A model generated the notes under the pieces. The model was not told where the DNA came from. It saw nothing but the letters and a program-made list of their open reading frames with translations, and did no database searches. DNA of 64,000 bases from Desulfobulbaceae bacterium (GTDB lineage: Bacteria; Desulfobacterota; Desulfobulbia; Desulfobulbales; SURF-16). This document shows positions 43,601 to 51,693 of this stretch, in pieces. The stretch is taken from the NCBI GenBank assembly GCA_020444175.1, contig JAHLLM010000024.1:1-64000 (forward strand), given 5' to 3'. Position numbers and translations under genes: made by a program. Numbering within the stretch: the stretch's first letter is position 1; every line of letters starts with the position of its first letter.

Positions 43601-45805
43601 CTACATAGCTGTTTCCATTTCAAGGGCGGGATGACCTTTTTCTTTCAAGAATGCAAGGACTTCCTCTTCAGTGGTGCCCACTTCCTCATCTGCAATCATA
43701 TCGAAAAGTTCCGGCATCCCGATTGCTTCACAACGAGCCATCAATTTTTCCTTGAGCTCCTCTTTCAGCATCTTGGGAAGCCATACAACCCTTTTCAAAC
43801 CACCTTCAGCCATAAAAAGCTTGGCACTGGTCAGAAAATGTTTACTGACCCCCATAAATCCAGGTGTTTGAGCACCACCGCCTGCCATACCGGCAAGAGA
43901 GGTGAATTTCATTCCACTTGGGGTCATTCCCATATAATCACGATTAACAACCATGATTCCGTTACACTGGGGCAGCATGGCAGCAATTGCCTCAAAGCAG
44001 CCACAGGCAGTCATCGGGTTTGTCATTAGCGAATAACAGCTCACCTCCGGAACAGCACCCCGGGATGCCTGATTGACAAATTCATTAATACCGGCAAAAT
44101 CTCCCAAAATTTCGTCAAGGCACTCGCCCTTTTCAATTGGCTGATTCGGGCCGGTTGGATTTATCTGAAATGATGCTTTTCCATCAAGCCAGTTATATGC
44201 ACCGCACATGCCGACCCGTTCCGGGGTGATAACGCAAACATGGCTGGGAGCAAAAGACTGGCACAGGGTACAGGAGTAGAAAACCTCTTCCGTTTCGTCG
44301 GTCATGCTGCCGAGACGTTTGTCACGTTCCTCATAAACGTCTCTTGCAAGTGCCTGTACTTCTTCTACTTTTTCCTGGATTGTATAAATCTTGACCTGAA
44401 CTTTATCGAGAATGGCACCAAACTCCTGATGCAGCTTACCGTGCAGAACTTTACCGATATGCTTGAAGGAAAATCCTTTTTCAACAGCCGCCTTACCGAT
44501 ACGGACCCACATGATATTACGCTGACCGATATGCATGATACCCTGAATATAGTTGATCAGATGGTGAAATTGGCGCTCAAGAATCGGTTCGAAATCAGAC
44601 TGCATCTCTCGGCCCGCAACCTCGACAAGAATGGCAATGGGCAGGTTCTCACCTTGTTCGATATCGCAGATATCTTTACCCTCGAGAATAACTTCTCCAT
44701 CAGTGACTTCAGTCATGTCTTTGGAGACAAGCACCTCGACGCCGCTTGTGCGGCCACCGCCACATTCCATAAAGAGATCGTCTTTCCTGATACGCTCACC
44801 CTCAAAGGCAGGTCCAAAAGACATGGGAATATCAATTTTTGCAATATTGACTTTCAAGCCGCGAACCTCAATGGCTTTCTGGACAATTTCCTCATGGGGC
44901 ACGTTACTCACAACATGTTCATAGGTACAGATACCAGTGGGAAGCACTTCCGGAATATCATAATCAGATATGGTCGGGAAACCCCAGTTAATAGCTCCGG
45001 CTGCATTGGCGTACCACTCGTCGCTTACCGGCCCGAAAGCCATGACGAAGGCAAAGGTTCTGTCTTTGTTGTAAATGAGATTTCCTTTATAATCACCAGG
45101 CTTAATGCCACCAAAGGCCATGGCGACACGACAGGCAAAACCAATGGCAAATACTGCGGTGGTATAGCTGTTACCAAAGGGAACAAGACGGGTATTCCAC
45201 CCTACCTGAACATTGTTGCTGACGAGCTGATCAGGCATGGTGGTGCCATTTGACTGGTCATGCATGAAGATATAAAGATTTTTTTCCTGCAGTTCCAGGG
45301 CAATCTTGCTGGCCATTTCCTTATCCTGGGGAGAGCCCATGATGGCTGCAAATCCAGGTGCTGTTCCGTCAACGAACTCAACGCCACGTTTACGGAAGAT
45401 GACATCATCTGCAGCGCCAAGCCACAAATTGGAATCTGTAGGATCTTCAGTTTTGGTATAATATTCAGGCTGCTCCAAATAACGAATGACCTCGTACATT
45501 TCCTCTGCAAAGAAAGTAGCCATTCCAGCATCAAGGGCAGGAGCAAGATAGGGAAGCCATACATTATCAGATACGATTTCCGGCAGCAGTTTTCTGCATT
45601 CCTGAAAAATATCCTTCATGTCCCCTATTTTTTCGACCTTGGCACCCAGCATGCTGTAAATAACCGGTAAAAAATAGGCAGTATTGGGAAAGGCTACTTC
45701 CTGCTCAGCGCCATATTTTTTTAACGCCGCCTCATATTTTTCTTCAGCCATATCCACGATTTTATGAGCACCCCGGATAGCAGCTGAACATATTATTTTA
45801 GACAT
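43601..45805 (-). CDS. acsB: Acetyl-CoA synthase (alpha subunit, A-cluster)
   Basis: 734 aa, typical of the bacterial enzyme. The A-cluster ligands are all present: C512, C515, C524 and C534 (CTLCQSFAPSHVC ... GMCGAYNW) hold the cubane, and C601-G602-C603 in MTACGCFEAI the distal Ni site; this is the Moorella ligand set shifted by six residues. It condenses CO, a methyl group from CFeSP and CoA to acetyl-CoA, or does the reverse. Shine-Dalgarno AAGGAGA. Placed between the metF-acsD fusion and acsC. Confidence 0.97.
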   Translation of the reverse strand: MSKIICSAAIRGAHKIVDMAEEKYEAALKKYGAEQEVAFPNTAYFLPVIYSMLGAKVEKIGDMKDIFQECRKLLPEIVSDNVWLPYLAPALDAGMATFFAEEMYEVIRYLEQPEYYTKTEDPTDSNLWLGAADDVIFRKRGVEFVDGTAPGFAAIMGSPQDKEMASKIALELQEKNLYIFMHDQSNGTTMPDQLVSNNVQVGWNTRLVPFGNSYTTAVFAIGFACRVAMAFGGIKPGDYKGNLIYNKDRTFAFVMAFGPVSDEWYANAAGAINWGFPTISDYDIPEVLPTGICTYEHVVSNVPHEEIVQKAIEVRGLKVNIAKIDIPMSFGPAFEGERIRKDDLFMECGGGRTSGVEVLVSKDMTEVTDGEVILEGKDICDIEQGENLPIAILVEVAGREMQSDFEPILERQFHHLINYIQGIMHIGQRNIMWVRIGKAAVEKGFSFKHIGKVLHGKLHQEFGAILDKVQVKIYTIQEKVEEVQALARDVYEERDKRLGSMTDETEEVFYSCTLCQSFAPSHVCVITPERVGMCGAYNWLDGKASFQINPTGPNQPIEKGECLDEILGDFAGINEFVNQASRGAVPEVSCYSLMTNPMTACGCFEAIAAMLPQCNGIMVVNRDYMGMTPSGMKFTSLAGMAGGGAQTPGFMGVSKHFLTSAKLFMAEGGLKRVVWLPKMLKEELKEKLMARCEAIGMPELFDMIADEEVGTTEEEVLAFLKEKGHPALEMETAM

Positions 45806-45845
45806 TTATTTCGCTCTCCTTGTCTGATTAACTGAGTAAAGATCA

Positions 45846-48506
45846 TTAGGCCATCAGGCTTTTGATAAGAGATTTCGCAAGATTTATTGCTTTGGGATGT
45901 CTCATAATCATAACCTCACCACCTGCAAGAAGCATACATGTTGCAGTAATGGCCTCCATCATGACTCCACGTCGTTCCTGATCTCCAATCAAGGCATCAG
46001 AAGGGAGCCGACATTCCTTGGCTTTCCAGACTTCACGGCCAAGGTTACAAATAATCGGAACCTGAAGTTTTTCGTCCTGCTGGGTAAGCGCTGCTATGCG
46101 AATACGTTCCATAACGGAATATGTATACTCAATACCATATCCCAATGCTCCGATAGATGGATCCATCATCACTGAATCAAGGGAAACACCCAGGTTTTCC
46201 AGAAGAATATTAAGCTGTTTTGCCAGGTTGACATCAATTGGCGAAGCCGCAACCATAGGATGCTGGAAAGCCATGGCCGTAGCACCGAGAGAACGGTAAT
46301 TTCCGTCGGAAAGGGGTGCCAGACATACTTTTTTATCCCCAACAAGCGAGGTTACTTCCCTTAATGTTTCCGTATCCTTTTCAGCATTACCACAGCCCCA
46401 GAGAATAACCGGCACATCTATATTATTTACAACATCGGCCGCAGTTTTTGCCGCCTCAGCTGCAGCACGGTTTAAACCATTGGGGTCGGTGCTTACCAGA
46501 GAAATGCAGATTGCCTCTGCCTGGTAGTCATTAATACATTTCTGAGCCCAGGCCACAGGATTATCCATAACACCTTCAAAATGACGGGTCAGAGTCTCGG
46601 GCCATTCATCTGGAACGATATCAAGGATATCCATGGCAATGACGGGTTTATTGGGCATTGCACCTTCAAAGAGGTAGAAAGGAAGCGATTCTTCACCACC
46701 TACGGTGAGTGCCGTATCACCACTGCCAAGCACTGTCTCTTTAATGGAACCGCTATATTTTACGCTGTATGAATCAGCAGGTACTTTCGTTGCACGCTCA
46801 GCCAGTGGAGTTTTCTCAACCGCGAGATCGGCGGCGGCAAGATCGCCGGCTGGGGCTGCTGCCGGAGCAGCTTTTGGGGCCTCTTCTGCAGCCTTAGCTT
46901 CAGCGGCCTTTTTGGCTTCTTCGGCGACCTTAGCTTCAGCAGCTTTTTTAGCTTCCTCGGCGGCCTTTGCTTCAGCTACCTTTTTGGCTTCTTCAGCGGC
47001 CTTTTTGGCCTCCTCGGCGGCCTTAGCTTCAGCGGCTTTTTGGGCTTCTTCAGCAGTCTTTGCTTCAGCGGCCTTTTTGGCCTCTTCGGCAGCCTTAGCT
47101 TCAGCGGCTTTTTTGGTTTCCTCAGCAGCGCTGTCTGAAGGAGCAGGAGTTACCGGTGCAGCAGCAGCGGGTGCTGGTGTTGCGGATGAAGGTGCCTGCT
47201 CTGGTGGTTGACGTTTCAAGACCGCTTCAGCACCAGCAAAATTTGCAAGCGCTTCAAATTGATCATCGGTCAGATTAAAAGCCTTTCTCAGGGCATCAAG
47301 TCCCATTTGCACAGACTGCAAGGCTATCTGGCGTTCTTTTTCGTTCATCTCATGCTCTCCTGCATCATCATTATCTGTTGCTAAGCCGGCTGTAGTTGAA
47401 GGAGCAGATTCAGACCGCATCTTTTCAACCTCAGCACGGGCTGCGGCAATAATTTTTTCCGCCTCTGCTTTCGCTTCTGCCAGAAGCTTATCAGCATCCG
47501 TACGATCTCCAGCTTCGACTCTTTTTTCGGTTGCAGGTGTTGCAACTTCGATTACCTCATCGGCAACCTCAACTTTACTATCATCATCAAGAACCGGACG
47601 ATCGGAAAGGCCGGCACGCTTCACTATTTCAGCGACAGCTTCCTCCCATTCGATTGCCATGATATGAACACCGGCAACGCCTTCGATTTCTTTTACCCGG
47701 TTGATGACATCGACACAAATGTTAATACCTTCGTCCTGTTTATCAGTGGCATCTTTCATTCGTTGAATAACATCATCTGTCACATCCATGCCCGGCACGA
47801 ATTTTTTCATATAACGGGCCATGCCGAGAGATTTCGGAGGAGTAACACCTGCGAGAATGTATGCATTTTCGTGGATACCGAGATCCCTGACCATTTCCAT
47901 AAATTTTGCAAATTTATCTACGTTGTAAATGATCTGGGTTTGAACAAAATCGGCTCCATTTGCTATTTTTTTGGCAAGTCTGGGAGCACGAAACTCAAAG
48001 GGGTTGGCAAAGGGGTTGGCAGCACAGCCTAGAAAAAGTTTTGGCTCAGCCGATTTTATAGATTCACCACACTGGAAGACCTTATCATCCCGCATCGCAC
48101 GAACCATGCCGAGGAGCTGTATGGAATCCATGTCAAAAACCCCCTTTGATCCAGGGTGATTACCGAACTTCTGGTGATCACCCGTAAGGCACAGGAGATT
48201 TTTCAGTCCTAGAGCTGAGGCTCCAAGTATATCGCTTTGCATCCCTATCCTGTTTCTATCACGACAGGTCATCTGGATAACAGGCTCAACGCCTTCCTGC
48301 AAAGTAATAAGACCGGCAGCTATACTTGACATTCGAACAATAGCAGTCTGGCAGTCAGTAATATTGACAGCATCGACATGGCCTTTCAATATTTTTGCTT
48401 TCTTCCTGACTACTTCCGGATCACTGTTTTTAGGCGGTCCCAGCTCACCGGTTACCGCAAATTTTCCGGAGGCCAGAATTCTTTCTAAACGACTTCCCGA
48501 TTTCAT
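45846..48506 (-). CDS. MetF-AcsD fusion: methylene-THF reductase plus CFeSP small subunit
   Basis: 886 aa. Residues about 1-300 are a MetF-type TIM barrel: FAVTGELGPPKNSDPEVV, LLCLTGDHQKFGNHPGSKGVFDMDS, FVQTQIIYNVDKF and AGVTPPKSLGMARYM. A linker (about 300-460) follows, with helices and Pro/Ala stretches. Residues 461-543 are an AEEAKKAAEAKA-type repeat. Residues about 575-886 are AcsD, the CFeSP beta subunit: YSVKYSGSIKETVLGSG, VIAMDILDIVPDEWPETL, VILWGCGNAEKD, VMMDPSIGALGYGIEYTYSVMERIRI and GDQERRGVMMEAITATCMLLAGG. Neither half looks truncated, so it could pass the methyl branch product directly into the corrinoid step. No stop or start separates the domains. Confidence 0.93.
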   Translation of the reverse strand: MKSGSRLERILASGKFAVTGELGPPKNSDPEVVRKKAKILKGHVDAVNITDCQTAIVRMSSIAAGLITLQEGVEPVIQMTCRDRNRIGMQSDILGASALGLKNLLCLTGDHQKFGNHPGSKGVFDMDSIQLLGMVRAMRDDKVFQCGESIKSAEPKLFLGCAANPFANPFEFRAPRLAKKIANGADFVQTQIIYNVDKFAKFMEMVRDLGIHENAYILAGVTPPKSLGMARYMKKFVPGMDVTDDVIQRMKDATDKQDEGINICVDVINRVKEIEGVAGVHIMAIEWEEAVAEIVKRAGLSDRPVLDDDSKVEVADEVIEVATPATEKRVEAGDRTDADKLLAEAKAEAEKIIAAARAEVEKMRSESAPSTTAGLATDNDDAGEHEMNEKERQIALQSVQMGLDALRKAFNLTDDQFEALANFAGAEAVLKRQPPEQAPSSATPAPAAAAPVTPAPSDSAAEETKKAAEAKAAEEAKKAAEAKTAEEAQKAAEAKAAEEAKKAAEEAKKVAEAKAAEEAKKAAEAKVAEEAKKAAEAKAAEEAPKAAPAAAPAGDLAAADLAVEKTPLAERATKVPADSYSVKYSGSIKETVLGSGDTALTVGGEESLPFYLFEGAMPNKPVIAMDILDIVPDEWPETLTRHFEGVMDNPVAWAQKCINDYQAEAICISLVSTDPNGLNRAAAEAAKTAADVVNNIDVPVILWGCGNAEKDTETLREVTSLVGDKKVCLAPLSDGNYRSLGATAMAFQHPMVAASPIDVNLAKQLNILLENLGVSLDSVMMDPSIGALGYGIEYTYSVMERIRIAALTQQDEKLQVPIICNLGREVWKAKECRLPSDALIGDQERRGVMMEAITATCMLLAGGEVMIMRHPKAINLAKSLIKSLMA
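46878..47126 (-). repeat. Ala/Lys/Glu heptad-like repeat linker within metF-acsD
   Basis: About 83 residues made of near-perfect repeats of KKAAEAKAAEEA, coding for a long helical, TolA-like rod between the two domains. DNA repeats are equally strong and copy number may vary between strains. The AT/GC balance is unlike the flanking domains. Confidence 0.85.
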
Positions 48507-48568
48507 TCGGATTTATCCTTTGTGAATAGTATCAATAGTTACTTTTTATTAGCTTTACATAAAAGTTG

Positions 48569-50560
48569 TTATTTGGCAGGTCCGGCGCAGCCGACATCAT
48601 GAAGGCCGCCCCCACCGAGATCACGACGCATCTCCATATCAAAGAGCACCCTTTCACGTTTTTTATCAATGCCAAGCTCTGCTCTTTTCTTGTCAATATG
48701 AGCAATCATTTTCTGGGCAAGTTTGACTGGATCTTCTTCAATATCCCAGCGACCGCCATAGATATCTTCCATTTCTTCCATCATGAACTTGGAAAATTTC
48801 TTGGAACCGGTCATTGGCAGGTTCTGAAAAACAACGTAGGCACCGCTTGAAACAAAGTACTGGCCAATGGCCACAGCCTTCTCACTCATCCACAAAGGGG
48901 CTGTCCCGGCCAGAGGCAGGTCGGAAATATCATCTCCGAGTCCACCTTCTTTGACCATTGCCGTAGCTGCAATGAGAAGACGGCTGTTGTCAACGCAGGA
49001 GCCGCAATGGAGGACAGGAGGCATACCGACGGTTTCACATACTTCAGCAAGTCCGGGCCCGGCATATTGAACTGCTTCAGGACGCAGAAGGCCTACACGA
49101 CCAAGTCCTGTGGCGGCGCAACCTGTGGCAAGGACGAGTACATCATTCTTAATGAGCTCGCGGGCAATGATCTCATGATGGTTATCCGGCATTTTGTAAT
49201 TGTCACAACCGACTATTGCCGCCACACCTCTTATCCTGCCGTTAATGATATTATCATTGAGTGGACGATAACTACCACGGAAACGACCACCAAGCATATA
49301 GTTAATAGTTTCATGACTGAAACCGACAACCACATCAAACTTTGTTTCCTCGGGAATAAAGAAATCACCTCGTTTTTTATAATTGGCAATGGCCTTTTTC
49401 AAGATTTCCTTGGCGCTTTCCAGCGGTGTTTCTTCTTCAAACTGAATATGAACGGCATCGGGCATCTTGGCTCGATAGTTTGTTGTAATAATATCAGTAT
49501 GGAATGACTTGGCAACTTCAGCAACAGACTGCATGACACACTGGACATCTACAACCATGGCCTCGATGGCGCCTGTGGCTAAGGCCATTTCCTGCTGAAC
49601 GAAACCGGCCGCAACAGGAATGCCGCGACGCATAAGAATTTCGTTACCCGTACAACACACACCGGCGAGGTTAATTCCTTTGGCACCGACCTTCTTGGCC
49701 AAAGCAAGAATTTCCTCGTCCTGGGCGGCAAGGCAAAGTGCCTCTGCAAGCAGTGGCTCATGGCCATGAACGGTGACATTGACCTGATCATGTTTCAACA
49801 CACCAAGATCGACAATTGCTCTTCTGGGAACAGGTGTACCGAACATGATATCGGTAAGATCTGTGGAAAGCATGGATGAACCCCATCCATCACCAAGGGC
49901 ACAACGTGCACCTTGTAGCATGATATTGTGATATTCCTGATCAACGCCCATATGGGTACGATGCATCATCTCAACAACTTCTCGGTCAATACCACGTGGC
50001 TCAACCCCGAGTCGTTTCCAGAGCTCCTGGCGTTTCTTCGGAGCCCGTTTGAGCATGGTCACAGGTGTGTCATCCTGCTTGCCGAAATCAGCCAGAGCCA
50101 ACTCACCGATCTCCAGGGCGATCTCGTTTTTATCTTTGCCTTCCGTATCAACGCCAAATATCTCAGCAAGTTCCATGAGCTTGTTTTCATCTTTAATCTC
50201 ATGGGGGCCGTGACCTTTTGCCGTTTCAATAAACCCTTTTACCATTTCACGGGCATGATCTGTATGTGCTGCAGAACCGCTTGCAATAGTGCGGGCGAAA
50301 TTACGTGCAGCAACCGTATCAGCTGTGGCGCCGCAAATACCGATCATTTCGTCCACGCCATCGATAATCTGGCACGGACCCATATTACAGTTGCGGCAGC
50401 ATGTACCTGTTGACCCAAAAAGACAGGCTGACATACCCCTTGCTTTTACGCGATCATAGGCAGTAATAACTGTTTTTGCCAGATCCTTGGAAAGGACATC
50501 CTTGGTGGATGTACAGGTAATTTCAGTGCAGCCTTCACATCCGTTTCTTGAGATTGCCAT
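48569..50560 (-). CDS. cooS: Ni-dependent CO dehydrogenase catalytic subunit
   Basis: 663 aa, AcsA/CooS family. N-terminal metal motifs CEGCTEITC and CLFGSTGTCCRNCNMGPCQI supply the B- and D-type clusters. The C-cluster region contains HGHEPLLAEAL, GVCCTGNEIL, IVGCDNYK, CAATGLGRVG, HCGSCVDNSRLL and the C-terminal FMMEEMEDIYGGRWDIEEDPV. It oxidises CO or reduces CO2, and together with AcsB makes acetyl-CoA. Shine-Dalgarno GGGAG. No cooC accessory gene is within the window. Confidence 0.96.
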   Translation of the reverse strand: MAISRNGCEGCTEITCTSTKDVLSKDLAKTVITAYDRVKARGMSACLFGSTGTCCRNCNMGPCQIIDGVDEMIGICGATADTVAARNFARTIASGSAAHTDHAREMVKGFIETAKGHGPHEIKDENKLMELAEIFGVDTEGKDKNEIALEIGELALADFGKQDDTPVTMLKRAPKKRQELWKRLGVEPRGIDREVVEMMHRTHMGVDQEYHNIMLQGARCALGDGWGSSMLSTDLTDIMFGTPVPRRAIVDLGVLKHDQVNVTVHGHEPLLAEALCLAAQDEEILALAKKVGAKGINLAGVCCTGNEILMRRGIPVAAGFVQQEMALATGAIEAMVVDVQCVMQSVAEVAKSFHTDIITTNYRAKMPDAVHIQFEEETPLESAKEILKKAIANYKKRGDFFIPEETKFDVVVGFSHETINYMLGGRFRGSYRPLNDNIINGRIRGVAAIVGCDNYKMPDNHHEIIARELIKNDVLVLATGCAATGLGRVGLLRPEAVQYAGPGLAEVCETVGMPPVLHCGSCVDNSRLLIAATAMVKEGGLGDDISDLPLAGTAPLWMSEKAVAIGQYFVSSGAYVVFQNLPMTGSKKFSKFMMEEMEDIYGGRWDIEEDPVKLAQKMIAHIDKKRAELGIDKKRERVLFDMEMRRDLGGGGLHDVGCAGPAK

Positions 50561-50579
50561 ATTCTTTCTCCCTCAAGTT

Positions 50580-51467
50580 TTATATGAGACCGGCAGCCTG
50601 TTTTGCAGCCTGCACGGTGTTTTTCATTAACATGGTGATCGTCATGGGACCAACTCCACCAGGAACAGGTGTAATGGCCGCTGCTTTATCTTTAACTGAA
50701 TCAAAATCAACATCACCAGCCAGAATTGCCTTGCCGCTTTCACTCATGCCGATACGATTCACACCAACATCAATAACAACAACGCCGTCTTTAACCATAT
50801 CAGCGGTGATCATCTTCGGCACACCTGCAGCAGCAATGATAATATCTGCGCGCTTGGTATGAGCTGTCATATCTTTTGTGCGTGTATGACAGATTGTGAC
50901 GGTTGAGTTACCCGCTTCACGTTTCTGAAGCATGAGATTAACCATGGGTTTACCAACGATATTACTGCGCCCAACAACGACGACCTCAGCACCACTTGTC
51001 TCAACTCCAGCGCGGATCAGAAGCTCAAGGACGCCATGGGGAGTACAGGGAAGGAAGCACTGCTCGCCAAGAACCATTTTCCCGACATTAACCGGATGAA
51101 ACCCATCAACGTCTTTTCCAGGATCAATAGCATAAAGCACTTTCCCCTCATCAATATGTTTCGGCAGAGGCAACTGAACAAGAATACCGTTAATCTTGTC
51201 ATCCTTGTTGTACTTGTCAATCATTGCCAGAAGGTCTTTTTCACTTGTATCAGCATCAAGAGTGACCTGCTCGGAGTGGATACCCAGTGCATGGGCTGTT
51301 TTATTTTTTGCACTGACATAAGATTGGGAAGCAGGATCTTCACCGACAAGAATGGTGACCAGTCCCGGCACAACATTATGTTTTTCCTTTAACTCGGCAA
51401 CTTCTACTTTGAGTTCTTCACGAATGGCTTTAGCGGTTTCGGTGCCGCTGATGATTTTTGCTGTCAT
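50580..51467 (-). CDS. folD: FolD: methylene-THF dehydrogenase / methenyl-THF cyclohydrolase
   Basis: 295 aa. YVSAKNKTAHALGI contains the catalytic Tyr/Lys pair (YxxxK); GILVQLPLPKHID; PCTPHGVLELL; the Rossmann motif VVVGRSNIVGKPM; DVGVNRI near the end. It serves two steps of the methyl branch, between Fhs and MetF. The ATG at 51467 is preceded by GGAG 5 nt upstream; a GTG six bases earlier is inferior. 19 nt before cooS. Confidence 0.96.
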   Translation of the reverse strand: MTAKIISGTETAKAIREELKVEVAELKEKHNVVPGLVTILVGEDPASQSYVSAKNKTAHALGIHSEQVTLDADTSEKDLLAMIDKYNKDDKINGILVQLPLPKHIDEGKVLYAIDPGKDVDGFHPVNVGKMVLGEQCFLPCTPHGVLELLIRAGVETSGAEVVVVGRSNIVGKPMVNLMLQKREAGNSTVTICHTRTKDMTAHTKRADIIIAAAGVPKMITADMVKDGVVVIDVGVNRIGMSESGKAILAGDVDFDSVKDKAAAITPVPGGVGPMTITMLMKNTVQAAKQAAGLI

Positions 51468-51582
51468 TATCACTCCTTATGCAATAAAATACGTAAGTGA
51501 ATTGAGGTGAATATAGATAAAGTATTGTGTTCGCTGAGACTTGCTGGGAAAGAGCAAATGAAAAAGCAAAACTGAACTAAAT

Positions 51583-51611
51583 AACATAGTGAATTAGAAC
51601 TCAATTTGCAA
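51583..51611 (-). promoter_or_regulatory. Possible sigma-70 promoter of the folD-acs operon
   Basis: On the minus strand TTGCAA (51606-51611) and TATGTT (51583-51588) are 17 nt apart, about 115 nt before the folD start. Box quality is moderate; no -10 extension was found. Confidence 0.35.
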
Positions 51612-51669
51612 GAATTTTCTAGAAAATGAAAAAAGAAATCGGAAAAGAAAGAGATATAATAACAGAAGG

Positions 51670-51687
51670 TTAGGTAGTATTACCTAA
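51670..51687 (-). terminator. Small hairpin after the PilB-like gene
   Basis: TTAGGTA-ATAC-TACCTAA (minus reading), perfect 7-bp stem that starts 6 nt after the stop codon. The following T-run is weak, so it is a moderate terminator candidate separating the ATPase gene from folD. Confidence 0.45.
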
Positions 51688-51693
51688 GAACAT

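Noticed and set aside
44240-45253. 337-codon ORF on the plus strand inside acsB
   Set aside because: Antisense shadow of a well-conserved gene; the codon pattern fits only acsB.
46705-47211. 168-codon Ala/Ser-rich ORF opposite the metF-acsD linker
   Set aside because: Produced by the repeat DNA of the linker; no start site or homology.
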